NCBI GenBank assembly: GCA_001920415.1
Contig: MNJR01000142.1
Span: 59,032 to 123,031, forward strand
Origin: Acidobacteria bacterium 13_1_20CM_3_53_8
GTDB lineage: Bacteria > Acidobacteriota > Blastocatellia > Pyrinomonadales > Pyrinomonadaceae
Length of the DNA stretch: 64,000 bases
Direction of reading: 5' to 3'
The notes under the pieces were generated by a model, which did not search any database, was not told the origin of the DNA, and saw only the letters and a list, made by a program, of their open reading frames with translations. Positions within the stretch are counted from its first letter, which is position 1; every line of letters begins with the position of its first letter. Shown piece after piece: positions 50,895 to 60,459 of this stretch. Both the position numbers and the translations under genes were made by a program.

Positions 50895-53430
50895 TGGTTG
50901 GCTCCAACTCGCTTACACGTCGCTCCAACTCAGCGGCTATCTCGGCGGCGTTTTTATCCCGTTCAAATTTAACCGGCTCACCAAACATCACAGTGACCTC
51001 GCCGCTGCGCGCGAAATATCGTTGCTCGGCTTTCAGTTCATAAAGCCCTGTGATTTTTACAGGCACTACGGCCACATTCAACTTCGTAGCAAGGATGCCT
51101 ATGCCGGACTGAAATTTGTGCATGAGGCCATCGGGCGTGCGCAACCCTTCGGGGAAAACCAGCAGGCTGTAGCCGCGATCAACCGCTTCGCCAGCGTATG
51201 CGAAGCTCTGCCGGAAACCGCTCTTTTGGGGAAGCGGGAAGACGTTGAAGACAGAGACGGCCAGAACGTACATGGCAAAGTGTCGAAGGCGCGCGAGAAG
51301 CGGAGTTTCTTTCGGCGGATGAAGCCAGCTTTCCAGCAGTTCGCCGTCCATAGCAATCGCAAGGCTTCTTTGAAAACGAGCGGGAAGCGCCGACATTATA
51401 ACTGCGTGATCCGCAGCCGCAACGTGATTCGAGATGAAGAGCAGAGGCGCTTTCAAATTTTCAATCTGCTCGCGCCCGCGCACCTTTCTTCTACTCATCA
51501 GAAGAGTGATAGGCCAGAGCACAAGGTAGAAGAAGATGATTCTAAACCACGTTGTGGGGAATTTTTGCGCCCAGCGCGGATAGGTGATGCGTGGCTGCTC
51601 TTTTTCGATTGCCTCTTGACGGATAATACGCTCTATGTCGCCTAGCGTGGTGGCCGAAGTGAACATGGCTTCGTCTATGTCAACACGGTATCGCTCTTCA
51701 ATCTCGCTCATCAATTCGACGCGAGCGAGCGAATCAAGTTTCAGGTCTTCGCTCAGACGCATCTCGTTATTAAAGTTCACCGAAGATTCGCCGCCGACGC
51801 GCGCTATCATCTCTGCGAGCGGCGAAGCGGTTTCAGCGCGTGAAACTTCGCCGCGCATATTGCTTAGCACGAATTCCACTATGGGCTGCTTGCGAACTTT
51901 CTGCGTAGAAGTGCGCGGGAAATCCTGTTCAGGCCAGACGACCCAGCGGCGTATTCTCTGGTGCGGCGCTAAAGTTTCATTGGCGCGCGAGACCGAAGCG
52001 GCGAGATCAATTTCCGCCCGCGAGCGCGGGATGAGCGCGGCTACAGGCTCAGGCCCCTGCGCGCCTTCAATGCCTACCACTGCGCTCGAAAGAATCTCAG
52101 GTTGACGATTCAAAGCCGCTTCCAAATCTTCCGGGTAAACTTTCAAGCCAGCGGCGGTAACTATCACATCCTTTTTGCGGCCTTTGAAATAGAGCCTGCC
52201 TTCCTCGTCCATCTCGCCTAGGTCGCCCGTGCGAAACCATTCGTCTGCGCGCTCGCCGCTTGAAGTCGCGCCCCAGTAGCCCGGCGTTATGTTCCGCCCG
52301 CGCACAAGAATCTCGCCGCTCTCGTCCAGCTTCACCTCCTGCCCACGCAAGATTTCTCCGATTGACCCTTTATCCGATTTGAAAGGATGGTTGAGACTGA
52401 CGAGCGCAGCCGTTTCAGTCATCCCGTAGCCCTGCACCACTACGAAACCAAGCCGTCGCCAGAATTTTTCCGTCTCGGCATCAAGTGTTGCGCCGCCCGA
52501 TACGAACGCCCAGAATTTCAGACCAAATTTTCTGTGAATGCTGCGAAACTTCCACCATCGTTTCAGCGCATTCCAGTTTTTCGCCCCGACAATCTTTTCT
52601 TGAAATTTCTCAAGCTCTCCCTTCATCTCGAAATCGCGCTCAATCTTGTTCTGCAAAATTTCCAGAACGCGCGGGACTGTTGCTACGACCGAGATGCGCT
52701 CTCGCTTGACTGTTTCGATTATGTGCGAAGGGTTGAGCGTGTTTAGGAAGTGGACTTCCGCCCGAAAAAGCGGCGGGATGAAGAGTCCCATGAATTGCCC
52801 AAAAACGTGGCTTAAAGGCGGGAGGCTAAGGATTCTGATGGGATGAACGAACCGCTCCCACTTCAGGTATTTCTTAGCTTCGTCAGCAATCGGCTGAAGA
52901 TTAGACAGAATGTTTTCGTGCGTAAGAAGTACGCCTTTGGGTTGGTTGGTAGTGCCGGAGGTGAAAATTATTTCGGCAGTATCATTCGGCTCTATGTTTT
53001 CAGACACGTACAATTCTGTTCCGTGTCGCGCAACTGTTTCGCTCAAACTTTCCAACAGGATTGTTGGCACCGTAGCGTCAAAGTTTATTTGCTCCCGACC
53101 GCGCAGAACGAGCTTTGGCTGAACCTGATTGAAGACGCGCGAGATGAATTCAGGTGAAGAACTCTGTTCATCCAGAGGAACGACTATAGCGCCGCGCAAG
53201 ACGCAGCCGTAAAATGCCGCGACCCATTCGATAGAGTTTTCAGCCCAGATAACAACGCGGTCGCCTTTACTCACGCCGCGCACCTCAAGCTCTCGCGCGA
53301 ACTGTGAAGATAGTTGCGCGAGCTTTGAGTAGAGCAGGCGCGAGCGACGAAGGCCGCGCTTTTGAACGAACGCGAAATCGTTTTCGTTCTTAGCAAATTC
53401 CCGGAAATATTCTGCGAGAGTCTTGGGCAT
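50881..53430 (-). CDS. Acyl-ligase / acyl carrier / acyltransferase fusion
   Basis: An 849-residue three-domain protein. Residues ~1-505 are an AMP-forming acyl-CoA/ACP synthetase (IIFTSGTTNQPKG near 155, VVQGYGMTETAALVSLNHP, WFRTGDLGEMDEEGRLYFKGRKKD). Residues ~535-610 are an acyl carrier domain with the phosphopantetheine Ser in LKLDSLARVELMSE (~563). Residues ~640-849 are a PlsC-like glycerolipid acyltransferase with NHVAAADH (H-x4-D, ~667) and FPEGLRTPDG. It could activate free fatty acids, load them on its own carrier domain and pass them to a lysophospholipid, like E. coli Aas but with inverted domain order and an integral ACP. The C-terminal residues come from the adjoining repeat. Confidence 0.92.
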   Translation of the reverse strand: MPKTLAEYFREFAKNENDFAFVQKRGLRRSRLLYSKLAQLSSQFARELEVRGVSKGDRVVIWAENSIEWVAAFYGCVLRGAIVVPLDEQSSSPEFISRVFNQVQPKLVLRGREQINFDATVPTILLESLSETVARHGTELYVSENIEPNDTAEIIFTSGTTNQPKGVLLTHENILSNLQPIADEAKKYLKWERFVHPIRILSLPPLSHVFGQFMGLFIPPLFRAEVHFLNTLNPSHIIETVKRERISVVATVPRVLEILQNKIERDFEMKGELEKFQEKIVGAKNWNALKRWWKFRSIHRKFGLKFWAFVSGGATLDAETEKFWRRLGFVVVQGYGMTETAALVSLNHPFKSDKGSIGEILRGQEVKLDESGEILVRGRNITPGYWGATSSGERADEWFRTGDLGEMDEEGRLYFKGRKKDVIVTAAGLKVYPEDLEAALNRQPEILSSAVVGIEGAQGPEPVAALIPRSRAEIDLAASVSRANETLAPHQRIRRWVVWPEQDFPRTSTQKVRKQPIVEFVLSNMRGEVSRAETASPLAEMIARVGGESSVNFNNEMRLSEDLKLDSLARVELMSEIEERYRVDIDEAMFTSATTLGDIERIIRQEAIEKEQPRITYPRWAQKFPTTWFRIIFFYLVLWPITLLMSRRKVRGREQIENLKAPLLFISNHVAAADHAVIMSALPARFQRSLAIAMDGELLESWLHPPKETPLLARLRHFAMYVLAVSVFNVFPLPQKSGFRQSFAYAGEAVDRGYSLLVFPEGLRTPDGLMHKFQSGIGILATKLNVAVVPVKITGLYELKAEQRYFARSGEVTVMFGEPVKFERDKNAAEIAAELERRVSELEPTTLRS

Positions 53431-53460
53431 AATGAATTCGATGAACCGCTTCGATGGAGA

Positions 53461-53504
53461 AGATTTCTCAATTTCAAATTTGAAATCTCAGATTTGAAAT
53501 TTCT
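53461..53504 (+). repeat. Imperfect palindrome of aatttga/gatttga heptads
   Basis: It resembles the inner palindromes at 21390 and 42912. It lies in the 332-nt divergent gap 53431-53762. A weak ggatgac/gtcatcc pair at 53646-53691 precedes the regulator; no promoter could be identified. Confidence 0.65.
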
Positions 53505-53762
53505 CTGCGCTACCTTTGCGCGCTCTACGGTCTGCGGTCTTGAATTACCAGCATCCCCCTCTCTAGTTTCCATTTCAAGAGCCACCTGTGCAAACTCTCT
53601 GTTGACTCTCGCGCAAATTCGGAATAATTTTATCCGCATTAATCACGGATGACATATAGCAACAGCGTTTTTTCGGTCTGCCGTGAAGTCATCCCCTGCA
53701 CTTAATCTTCACCTTTCGCGCTACCCGAAAGGCTTGAAGTGTTTCCTACGGAAGTAAAAGAT

Positions 53763-55169
53763 ATGAAAGCTCTCGTTGTTGACGACGAAGCTCCGATTCG
53801 TGATGTTGTCGCGGAAGTGCTGCGCACAGAAGGATGGAGTGTGAGCGAGGCGGATTCGGCCACACGCGCAATAGAGATGCTGCGCGAGGACGAATGGGCG
53901 CTCGTCTTCTGCGACGTGAAGCTGGGAAGCGACAGCGACCCGGACGGCTACACTGTGCTGCGCCAGTTTACGAAAGAGCAGCCGGAAGCTCAGATAATTT
54001 TGATGACGGGGCATGGCTCTGCCGTAGGCGCGCTCGACGCAGTAGCTTCTGGCGCTTACGACTATCTGATGAAGCCGTTCGCAATCGAAGAGGTTCAATC
54101 AATCTCGCGCGCCGTGCGCAGCGGCATAGAGAAACGCGCAGGCCCAACCACAGGCGACCTGCAACTTCACGTTCACACCTCAGACATAGAACTTGTCGGG
54201 CGAAGCAGTGCGTTCGTAGAAGTGATGAAGCTGGTAGGCCGCGTCGCTGGAACGAACCTTCCTGTTCTTATTACGGGCGAGTCCGGCACGGGTAAAGAGA
54301 TTGTGGCGCGCGCAATTCATCAGCGTAGCAATCGCGCGGATAAAGCTTTCGTTGCGGTCAACTGCGGCGCAATTCCGTCTGAATTGATTGAATCGGAACT
54401 CTTCGGCCACGTGCGCGGCTCCTTCACAGGCGCGGACAGAGACCGAGCAGGGCTTTTACAGGAAGCGGACGGCGGGACGATTCTTCTTGATGAGATTACA
54501 GAGACGACACTTGCGTTTCAGGTAAAACTCCTTCGGGCGCTTCAAGAGGGCGAGATTCGTCGCGTAGGCTCGAACCATACCATTAACGTTGACGTGCGCG
54601 TCATCGCCGCCACGAACCGCGATGTGGAAGCAGAGATGCGCGCAGGCCGTTTTCGACAGGACTTGCTTTATCGCCTTAACGCAGTGACGCTATATCTTCC
54701 GCCTTTGCGAGAGCGACGCGAAGACATAATGCCTATGGCAAAGTTTTTCGCAAAGCGTTGGGCGAAAGAAGGAGAGCGTCCCGTCAGTTTTTCGGCTGAA
54801 GCGATTGACCTTCTGGAAAATTATTACTGGCCCGGCAATATACGCGAGCTTGAGAACTCGATTATTCGCGCCGCAGCGCTCTGCGACCAGATAGTTTGCC
54901 CAGAAGATTTGCCCGAACGAATACGCGATTCGCAAGCAATAGCCGCAGAGGCCGCGCGCGATGGCTCTTCGTCTTCCGACGGAAAGCCGAGCGAAGTCAT
55001 GCTCCCTCTCTCAGAAATCGAGAGCCGCCACGTCGCGCGCGTCCTGGCCTTCACCAACGGCAACAAGCAGGCCGCCGCGCGCATACTCGGCATAGACCGC
55101 ACGACACTGCAAAGAATGATTAAGCGACACAAGCTGGAAGTGAATGGCAACAAAGAAGGAATGAAATAA
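53763..55169 (+). CDS. Sigma-54-dependent response regulator (NtrC/AtoC type)
   Basis: A 468-residue protein from ATG 53763, GGAAG upstream. Residues 1-~120 are a receiver domain (VVDDEAPIRD, phospho-acceptor Asp51 in VFCDVKLG, KPFAI). Residues ~145-380 are the AAA+ sigma-54 activator domain with Walker A GESGTGKE, GSFTGADRDRAG (variant of the sigma-54-contact GAFTGA), Walker B GGTILLDEI and the FRQDLLYRLN sensor region. The C-terminus carries a Fis-type helix-turn-helix (NKQAAARILGIDRTTLQRMIKRHKL). It activates promoters with RpoN after phosphorylation. A convergent hybrid histidine kinase is the likely partner, though this is not proven. Confidence 0.94.
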   Translation: MKALVVDDEAPIRDVVAEVLRTEGWSVSEADSATRAIEMLREDEWALVFCDVKLGSDSDPDGYTVLRQFTKEQPEAQIILMTGHGSAVGALDAVASGAYDYLMKPFAIEEVQSISRAVRSGIEKRAGPTTGDLQLHVHTSDIELVGRSSAFVEVMKLVGRVAGTNLPVLITGESGTGKEIVARAIHQRSNRADKAFVAVNCGAIPSELIESELFGHVRGSFTGADRDRAGLLQEADGGTILLDEITETTLAFQVKLLRALQEGEIRRVGSNHTINVDVRVIAATNRDVEAEMRAGRFRQDLLYRLNAVTLYLPPLRERREDIMPMAKFFAKRWAKEGERPVSFSAEAIDLLENYYWPGNIRELENSIIRAAALCDQIVCPEDLPERIRDSQAIAAEAARDGSSSSDGKPSEVMLPLSEIESRHVARVLAFTNGNKQAAARILGIDRTTLQRMIKRHKLEVNGNKEGMK

Positions 55170-55170
55170 G

Positions 55171-55288
55171 AAAGGCAAAAGTAAAAAGGTAAAAGGCAAA
55201 AGGAAGGCTGAAACCACTTTTAATTAAAAGATTGGCTTCCCCTCACTTTTGCCTTTTACCTTTTTACTTTTTACCTTCTTTTGCCTTC
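55171..55288 (+). repeat. Palindromic heptad-repeat element (unit aaaaggc/aaaagta)
   Basis: The left arm is at 55171-55207 and the right arm at 55246-55288, with one extra unit on the right. It lies between the convergent stops of the regulator (55169) and the histidine kinase (55299). Confidence 0.88.
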
Positions 55289-55298
55289 CCCCTTCTCT

Positions 55299-57284
55299 TC
55301 ACGCTGCCACAAACGACGCGACCGCATTCTTGGCTCCTTCTCTCTTTACTGAAACTTCGCGTGCCATGTTGACTATCTGCTCGACTGTGAAAGGTTTTGC
55401 GACGACCCAGTCAATGCCTGCCTCGCGCTGCATGCTGGAGCCTACGGCCTCGCCCCAGCCCGTTATGACTGCGAGCGGCATCTGACGGTTTCGCTCGCGT
55501 ATTGCTCGCGCAAGTTCCCAGCCGCTCATGCCCGGCAATCCAACGTCCGTGAACACTGCGTCGAACCTGTGGCGGTTGAAAAGCGAGAGAGCGCTGTGGC
55601 CTGCATCCGCAAGCACTACCTCGTAGCCTTCGCCTTCCAATATGTCGCGCAAAAGTTCGCGCACGTAATCTTCGTCGTCAACGACCAGTATTCTGGTCTG
55701 GTTGGTCTGCGCAGGCTGGACAACAGGTATGACAAGTTCGCCTGTGCTCTGTCGCTTTGCTGCGCCAATCGCTACAGGAAGCTTTATGCGGAAGGTCGTC
55801 CCGCTCCCCTTATCGGATTCGACTTCGACAGCCCCTTCGTGGCGACGTATGATGCCATAGCTCACAGCCAGGCCGAGTCCCATCCCTGTCTTCCCCTTAG
55901 TCGTGAAGAACGGATCGAAGACGCGCAAGCGAACATCGTCGTTCATGCCCGTGCCCGTGTCCGTCACGCAGACTTCTACGGAATCTTTCACCTTCGTCGC
56001 CGAAAGTGTGAGTTTGCCGCCTTTCGGCATAGCGTCCACCGCGTTGAAGACCATGTTGACCAGAACTTCGCGCAGTTCGGATTCGTCGCCCATAACAAGC
56101 GCGCCCGAAAGCAGTTGAAGCTCAAGACTGATGTGAACGTTCGCGGCCTCTGCGTGATCCTTCCAGCGCGGGCGCGTTATCTCGCTTACGTCCAGAAGGA
56201 GTTGATCAACTGAGACGGGTTGAAAATCGTGATCGCGTCGCTGGCGAGCGAAATCCTGTATTCGCCTGATAGTCTTCGCGCCGTCCTTCGCCGTCTTGAT
56301 GATGATGCGAAGACCGCTTTCTATCTTCTGCGGGTCGCTCTCGTTCAAGAGCAATTGCGCGCGCCCCAATATCCCTGCGAGCGTGTTATTGAAGTCGTGA
56401 GCCACGCCCGATGCAAGTTCGCCCAGAGCAGACATCTTCTCTACTTGCGTGAACTGCTCGCGTATGCGCTCCTGCTCGGCTATGTAGTGGTTCAGTTCTT
56501 CCACATGATGACGCGCCTGCTCGGCCTGTTGCGCCGCCGCTTCAGTACGCGCAGAGGCTTCCGCCTCCGATTTCGCTGCTGCCGCCATCACTTCTATGTT
56601 CGTCAAATAAGTGCGATAGGTCAGGTAAATTATCGCTATCACGGGCGCGGTTGCTATGAGCGCGTAGAAGCCCACAAGGCCTATGAGCTTGGCCGTGATG
56701 ATGGCTACACTCGCGCCTGCGAAATAAGTTATAGAAGACCATGCGCAGTATTTTCTATAGACTTGAAGCACGGATTGATCCGTCTTCCAGGCCTGAGCCA
56801 CAGCCGCTAACACAGAGTTGCTTATGTATTGGACGAAGCCCATGACGCAGACGGCTAGAATGAAGTTGGCGGAAAGATCGCTGTGCGAAATGTTGACCAC
56901 AGGGCCGAAGAAGAATCTGAGCACTGTGATTGTCAGGAAAGTAGAGAACGCAAGGAGCGCAGCGTTGTAAGCGAGCGTGACAGGCTTGCGGCTTATCAAG
57001 AGCGACGAGCAGAGTCCGTCAGCGGCGGCTAGAAGGATTGCCGCTTCGCCGCCGTAAAGCAGCATGGTCAGAAAGATGAAAGTCTCTGAAAGAGTTATGC
57101 GACCGTTCACGCCGGGCATGCGCACGGCTATGCGAGACGTAACGGCAACGGTCGCCCCGGCCAGCAACAGAAAGAGCACGTCGAGTTGCGCGACCGGCAA
57201 GTGAAAGATCGAATAACCGCAGACCGCAACGCCAGCAGCTATGATCGCGTACATGAACGGCTTTGCCATAGGCTTTCTGCTCAT
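55299..57284 (-). CDS. Membrane hybrid histidine kinase with C-terminal receiver
   Basis: A 661-residue protein; ATG 57284 has AGGAGGAG upstream. The N-terminal ~215 residues form about six transmembrane helices without an extracellular sensor loop. A coiled coil follows (~230-270, AAQQAEQARHHVEELNHY). Next is HisKA with the phospho-acceptor in GVAHDFNNTLAGILGRAQ, then HATPase (NMVFNAVDAMPKGG, DTGTGMN, FDPFFTTKGKTGMGLGLA). The C-terminal receiver has VVDDEDYVREL, Asp in AVFTDVGLPGMSG and KPF. The membrane-helix input and soluble receiver suggest a phosphorelay. It is a probable partner of the converging NtrC-type regulator. Confidence 0.93.
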   Translation of the reverse strand: MSRKPMAKPFMYAIIAAGVAVCGYSIFHLPVAQLDVLFLLLAGATVAVTSRIAVRMPGVNGRITLSETFIFLTMLLYGGEAAILLAAADGLCSSLLISRKPVTLAYNAALLAFSTFLTITVLRFFFGPVVNISHSDLSANFILAVCVMGFVQYISNSVLAAVAQAWKTDQSVLQVYRKYCAWSSITYFAGASVAIITAKLIGLVGFYALIATAPVIAIIYLTYRTYLTNIEVMAAAAKSEAEASARTEAAAQQAEQARHHVEELNHYIAEQERIREQFTQVEKMSALGELASGVAHDFNNTLAGILGRAQLLLNESDPQKIESGLRIIIKTAKDGAKTIRRIQDFARQRRDHDFQPVSVDQLLLDVSEITRPRWKDHAEAANVHISLELQLLSGALVMGDESELREVLVNMVFNAVDAMPKGGKLTLSATKVKDSVEVCVTDTGTGMNDDVRLRVFDPFFTTKGKTGMGLGLAVSYGIIRRHEGAVEVESDKGSGTTFRIKLPVAIGAAKRQSTGELVIPVVQPAQTNQTRILVVDDEDYVRELLRDILEGEGYEVVLADAGHSALSLFNRHRFDAVFTDVGLPGMSGWELARAIRERNRQMPLAVITGWGEAVGSSMQREAGIDWVVAKPFTVEQIVNMAREVSVKREGAKNAVASFVAA

Positions 57285-57303
57285 TCTTCTCCTCCTGTTT
57301 TCG

Positions 57304-58239
57304 CTAGACAGTAAAGAGTTCGCTTTCATCTTTCGGCTGCAAGAAGAATGTGTCGTAGCAGCCGCGCAGCTTGAATCCTGATTTGAAAAAGAAGATTTGC
57401 GCGTCCTTATTCCGCTCGTTGACTAAAAGACAGAGCGAGCGCGCTCGCTCGAGAAGAGTTCGGCTAAGCTGCGACATGCAGCGCAGGCCGTAACCTTTGC
57501 CGCGCTCTTCCGGGTGAACGTAGATGCCTTCCAGATAAACCACATCCGCAGTCTCGGTCATCACGTCCGCTTTGAATATCAGGCGCTCTCGCTCTATCCA
57601 CACCCAGACGCGTCCCTGCTCAACGCGACGCGCCATGCGCAGACGAAAACCTTCAGGGTCGGCTTCCAAGGGGTTAACGCCGCTTTCGTCCCAAGCAAGG
57701 CGCGACTGAACCAGAAGCAGTTGCGGAAGGTCGTCGAGCGTTGCGCGGCGCAAATCCCGGACGGGCATTCTGGCTTCCAAGAGATGTCGCTGCTCGAAGA
57801 GAAGCTCGCGGCAGATAAGGCGCGGTTGCTGTCCGCCCGCCGAATAGAGTTTCCAGAAGCTCTCCATCTTCTCCTGCTCGCCCATCACCACATGCGCGTG
57901 CGTGTAGTGCTGCGCAAGAGAGGCGAGCGCGGCCAACGCTCTTTCCGTGCGCGTCTCGAATAGCGTGGCATGGCCGATTAAACTGATGCCTTCAAGCCTG
58001 CCGCGACCATCACGCACCGCGAAGAACGCTCCGCGATTGAACGGGCTTTCCATTCCGTTATCGTTAATCAAGCCCGTCATGTAAACGGCGTCAACGGTGT
58101 GACACGCGCCGAGAAATTTATGAACTTCTCGCTCGTCCGCGTCCGTCAGAGGGCGAAGTGTCAGAGACTCGTCGCGCGCCGCTGCTGAATTCGGGGGGGC
58201 GCTAATGACCGTCTCTTTTGATCTGATTGATTCTCCCAT
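57304..58239 (-). CDS. GNAT-family N-acetyltransferase
   Basis: A 311-residue protein. The start at 58239 has AGGA ~8 nt upstream; ATG 58254 would add five residues. The N-terminal half (~30-150) is a degenerate GNAT-like/DUF4081 region (EVHKFLGACHTVDAVYMTGLINDNG). The C-terminal half carries an acetyl-CoA site (VYLEGIYVHPEERGKGYGLRCMSQL, ~225-245) and a typical final strand (FFFKSGFKLRG). The acceptor substrate is unknown. Its stop is 19 nt from the histidine kinase start, so both may be one transcript. Confidence 0.88.
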   Translation of the reverse strand: MGESIRSKETVISAPPNSAAARDESLTLRPLTDADEREVHKFLGACHTVDAVYMTGLINDNGMESPFNRGAFFAVRDGRGRLEGISLIGHATLFETRTERALAALASLAQHYTHAHVVMGEQEKMESFWKLYSAGGQQPRLICRELLFEQRHLLEARMPVRDLRRATLDDLPQLLLVQSRLAWDESGVNPLEADPEGFRLRMARRVEQGRVWVWIERERLIFKADVMTETADVVYLEGIYVHPEERGKGYGLRCMSQLSRTLLERARSLCLLVNERNKDAQIFFFKSGFKLRGCYDTFFLQPKDESELFTV

Positions 58240-58259
58240 CGTGCTATTCCTCATAAGGA

Positions 58260-58335
58260 ACAGTTTTCAGTTTTTAGTTTTCAGTTTTCAGAAAAAGCTT
58301 TTAACTTAAAACTGAAAACTAAAAACTGAAAACTG
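58260..58335 (+). repeat. Palindromic heptad-repeat element (unit cagtttt/tagtttt)
   Basis: The left arm is at 58260-58291 and the right arm at 58305-58335. Same family as 35886 and 60460. It separates the GNAT gene from the first S8 peptidase. Confidence 0.88.
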
Positions 58336-58341
58336 CTATTG

Positions 58342-60330
58342 TTAATAGCCCATGTAGTCAACGCCCGAGTCCACGGCTGGCGGCATGGCTGAAGTCTGAT
58401 CGCCGCTTGTAGTTGCGGACTGAGCTTGCGTCACGGCATCGCTGCGCAGGACGATGTCGCCGAAGATTACTCCGTCGCCAAATATCACTCCGTCTCCGAA
58501 AATCACTCCATCGCCGAATATGACTCCGTCGTTCAAAAGCGTGCTCACGCTCAGGAACGGTGTGCCGTCGCCGAATATCACTCCGCTCGAAGTAGTAATC
58601 CGATCGCCGAATATGACGCCGTTCGAAAGCATTGTCGTGTCGCCGAAGATTACGCCGTTGGAAGCTATGCAGCCGTCCGATAGCAATCCGCCCGTAGAGT
58701 AAATCTTCTGGTACTTCGTAATCAGGCTGGTGCCTGTGGCGTAGGTGCGTCCCGTCACTATGCCCTGCGACCAATTAAACGTTGACCCGGCGATTGTCGT
58801 CTGCGGCACGGGCGGCGTAAGCGATGTGAGCAGCGAAGCGCCGACCGGAGTAATCGGAGAGAGGTCTGTCCTCACAAGCTTCGCAAGCCTGATAGCGCCC
58901 TCTACGTTTATCTCACCTGCTCCCTGCTCGAACTGGTTGAAGCCTGCTAGCGGTTGCGCCGTGTACATCAATATCGCCTTGACTAGATTCGGCGTCAGAC
59001 TTGGATTGGCCTGAACTACAAGCGCAGCAGCGCCCGCCGCAACAGGCGTCGCCATAGAAGAGCCATTCATGTACATCATCTTGCGACCGTCAACAGGACT
59101 GACGCCCGCGTCCAGCGATGGGTTCTGTGCGACCAGCACGTTGTTGAGCGATTCGGCGTAGATCAACTTGTTTCCCGGCGCTACTATGTCCGGCTTGATA
59201 AAGCTGTCGTAATGCTTCGTGCCGAGTACATCTATCCAGTAGCCGCGCGTTGGCCCGCGCGAACTGTAGCTTGCTACACCGTCATCCGAGCGCGCGTCCG
59301 TGCCGAAAGTGTTGCTTGCTCCGACCGTTATCGCTGAAGGCTCGTCGCCGGGGCTGTGTATCTGGCCGTAAAGTTTCTGTCCCACATTGTTCTTGCCGTT
59401 GTTGCCCGCAGCCGCTACGACCACAACGCCTGCGTCAACCAGACGGCGCACTGCCTTGCAAACGGGGTCGTTCTTGTACGAATCAACCGCCGGTGTGCCC
59501 AGACTCATGTTGACGACCTTGATGTTGTAGGCCGCGCGGTTCGTCATCACCCAGTCTAGCGCTGCTAAAACCGCAGAGGTCGAGCCGCTGCCCTGCGAGT
59601 TGAGCACGCGCAGGTTGATGATGTTGGCGTTCGGGGCTACGCCCTCGAACTGAGCGTTCGAGATGCGCCCATTGCCCGCCGCTATAGAAGCCACGTGTGT
59701 GCCGTGCCCGTATGGATCGTCCACGCGCCCTTCGCCCGTAAAATCCTGGCTATAAACGATGCGCACGCCGTTGTTCCTGTCCAGAAAGGCGCGGTGCGTA
59801 GCGTCTATGCCTGAATCGAGCACGGCTATGCCTATGCCTGTGCCGTCAAGCCCGCTCGTCGTCGTGCCGTTCACTGTGCGCACCATGTCTGCGCCGCTCG
59901 TCAAAGAGACGTGGCCGAAGGGAACGTTATCCCTATCCAGAGAGATGAAACTGACATCGGTGTGCGCGGCCAGCATTTCAACGGCGCGAGCCGGAAGCTC
60001 TATGACGCGCGAGTTGAAATTCTGGAACGCGCGCACGGTCTGCGCGCCGTAAAAGGGGAGGAGTGAATCTAGAGCGGCGTGCGCTCTTTCGTTCTGTTGC
60101 AGAATCACTCTGACTCGTGCAGAGCGACCACGCGAACTGCGCGCTAAATCGAGCAGGTCTGTAGAGACTTTGTTGCCAGCCTGATCCGTGCTGACCGCCA
60201 CGTCCGGCAATCGGATTAGACCAACCTGTGCGCGTGCGCGTCCGTTCAGGCTCAACTGGCCTACGCCCAGCGAGATTAGCAACAGGACAAGAATGATTCG
60301 TCGGGTTGCGAGAAAACGTTTGTATTTCAC
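58342..60330 (-). CDS. Secreted S8 (subtilisin-like) peptidase with GVIFGD repeat tail
   Basis: A 662-residue protein starting at GTG 60330, with AAGGAGGAG ~5 nt upstream (VKYKRFLATRRIILVLLLISLGVG). A signal peptide and an I9-like propeptide (~45-120) precede the S8 domain. Its triad motifs are Asp in GIAVLDSGID, His in DPYGHGTHVASIAAG and Ser in MNGSSMATPVAAGAAAL. The last ~130 residues are not S8: they contain scattered and tandem copies of the hexapeptide GVIFGD, then a Ser/Thr-rich end. It is probably extracellular. It is paralogous to the gene immediately upstream. Confidence 0.93.
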   Translation of the reverse strand: MKYKRFLATRRIILVLLLISLGVGQLSLNGRARAQVGLIRLPDVAVSTDQAGNKVSTDLLDLARSSRGRSARVRVILQQNERAHAALDSLLPFYGAQTVRAFQNFNSRVIELPARAVEMLAAHTDVSFISLDRDNVPFGHVSLTSGADMVRTVNGTTTSGLDGTGIGIAVLDSGIDATHRAFLDRNNGVRIVYSQDFTGEGRVDDPYGHGTHVASIAAGNGRISNAQFEGVAPNANIINLRVLNSQGSGSTSAVLAALDWVMTNRAAYNIKVVNMSLGTPAVDSYKNDPVCKAVRRLVDAGVVVVAAAGNNGKNNVGQKLYGQIHSPGDEPSAITVGASNTFGTDARSDDGVASYSSRGPTRGYWIDVLGTKHYDSFIKPDIVAPGNKLIYAESLNNVLVAQNPSLDAGVSPVDGRKMMYMNGSSMATPVAAGAAALVVQANPSLTPNLVKAILMYTAQPLAGFNQFEQGAGEINVEGAIRLAKLVRTDLSPITPVGASLLTSLTPPVPQTTIAGSTFNWSQGIVTGRTYATGTSLITKYQKIYSTGGLLSDGCIASNGVIFGDTTMLSNGVIFGDRITTSSGVIFGDGTPFLSVSTLLNDGVIFGDGVIFGDGVIFGDGVIFGDIVLRSDAVTQAQSATTSGDQTSAMPPAVDSGVDYMGY
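58455..58531 (-). repeat. 18-nt coding tandem repeat (GDGVIF hexapeptide)
   Basis: Four consecutive 18-nt units encode DGVIFG in the tail of the first S8 peptidase. Single copies occur nearby (58565-58660). Synonymous differences between units show they are not a recent slip. Confidence 0.88.
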
Positions 60331-60459
60331 CTGACTCCTCCTTTTGAGACGGAAGCAACTTGAAGTGCGCCCGGGTCGCAAATATGGCAGCCCGGCACGA
60401 GGCGCGCTTCTTCACTTTCCGCACTCAACAGGGAATGGCAGCCCCTGTAACTTCTAAAA

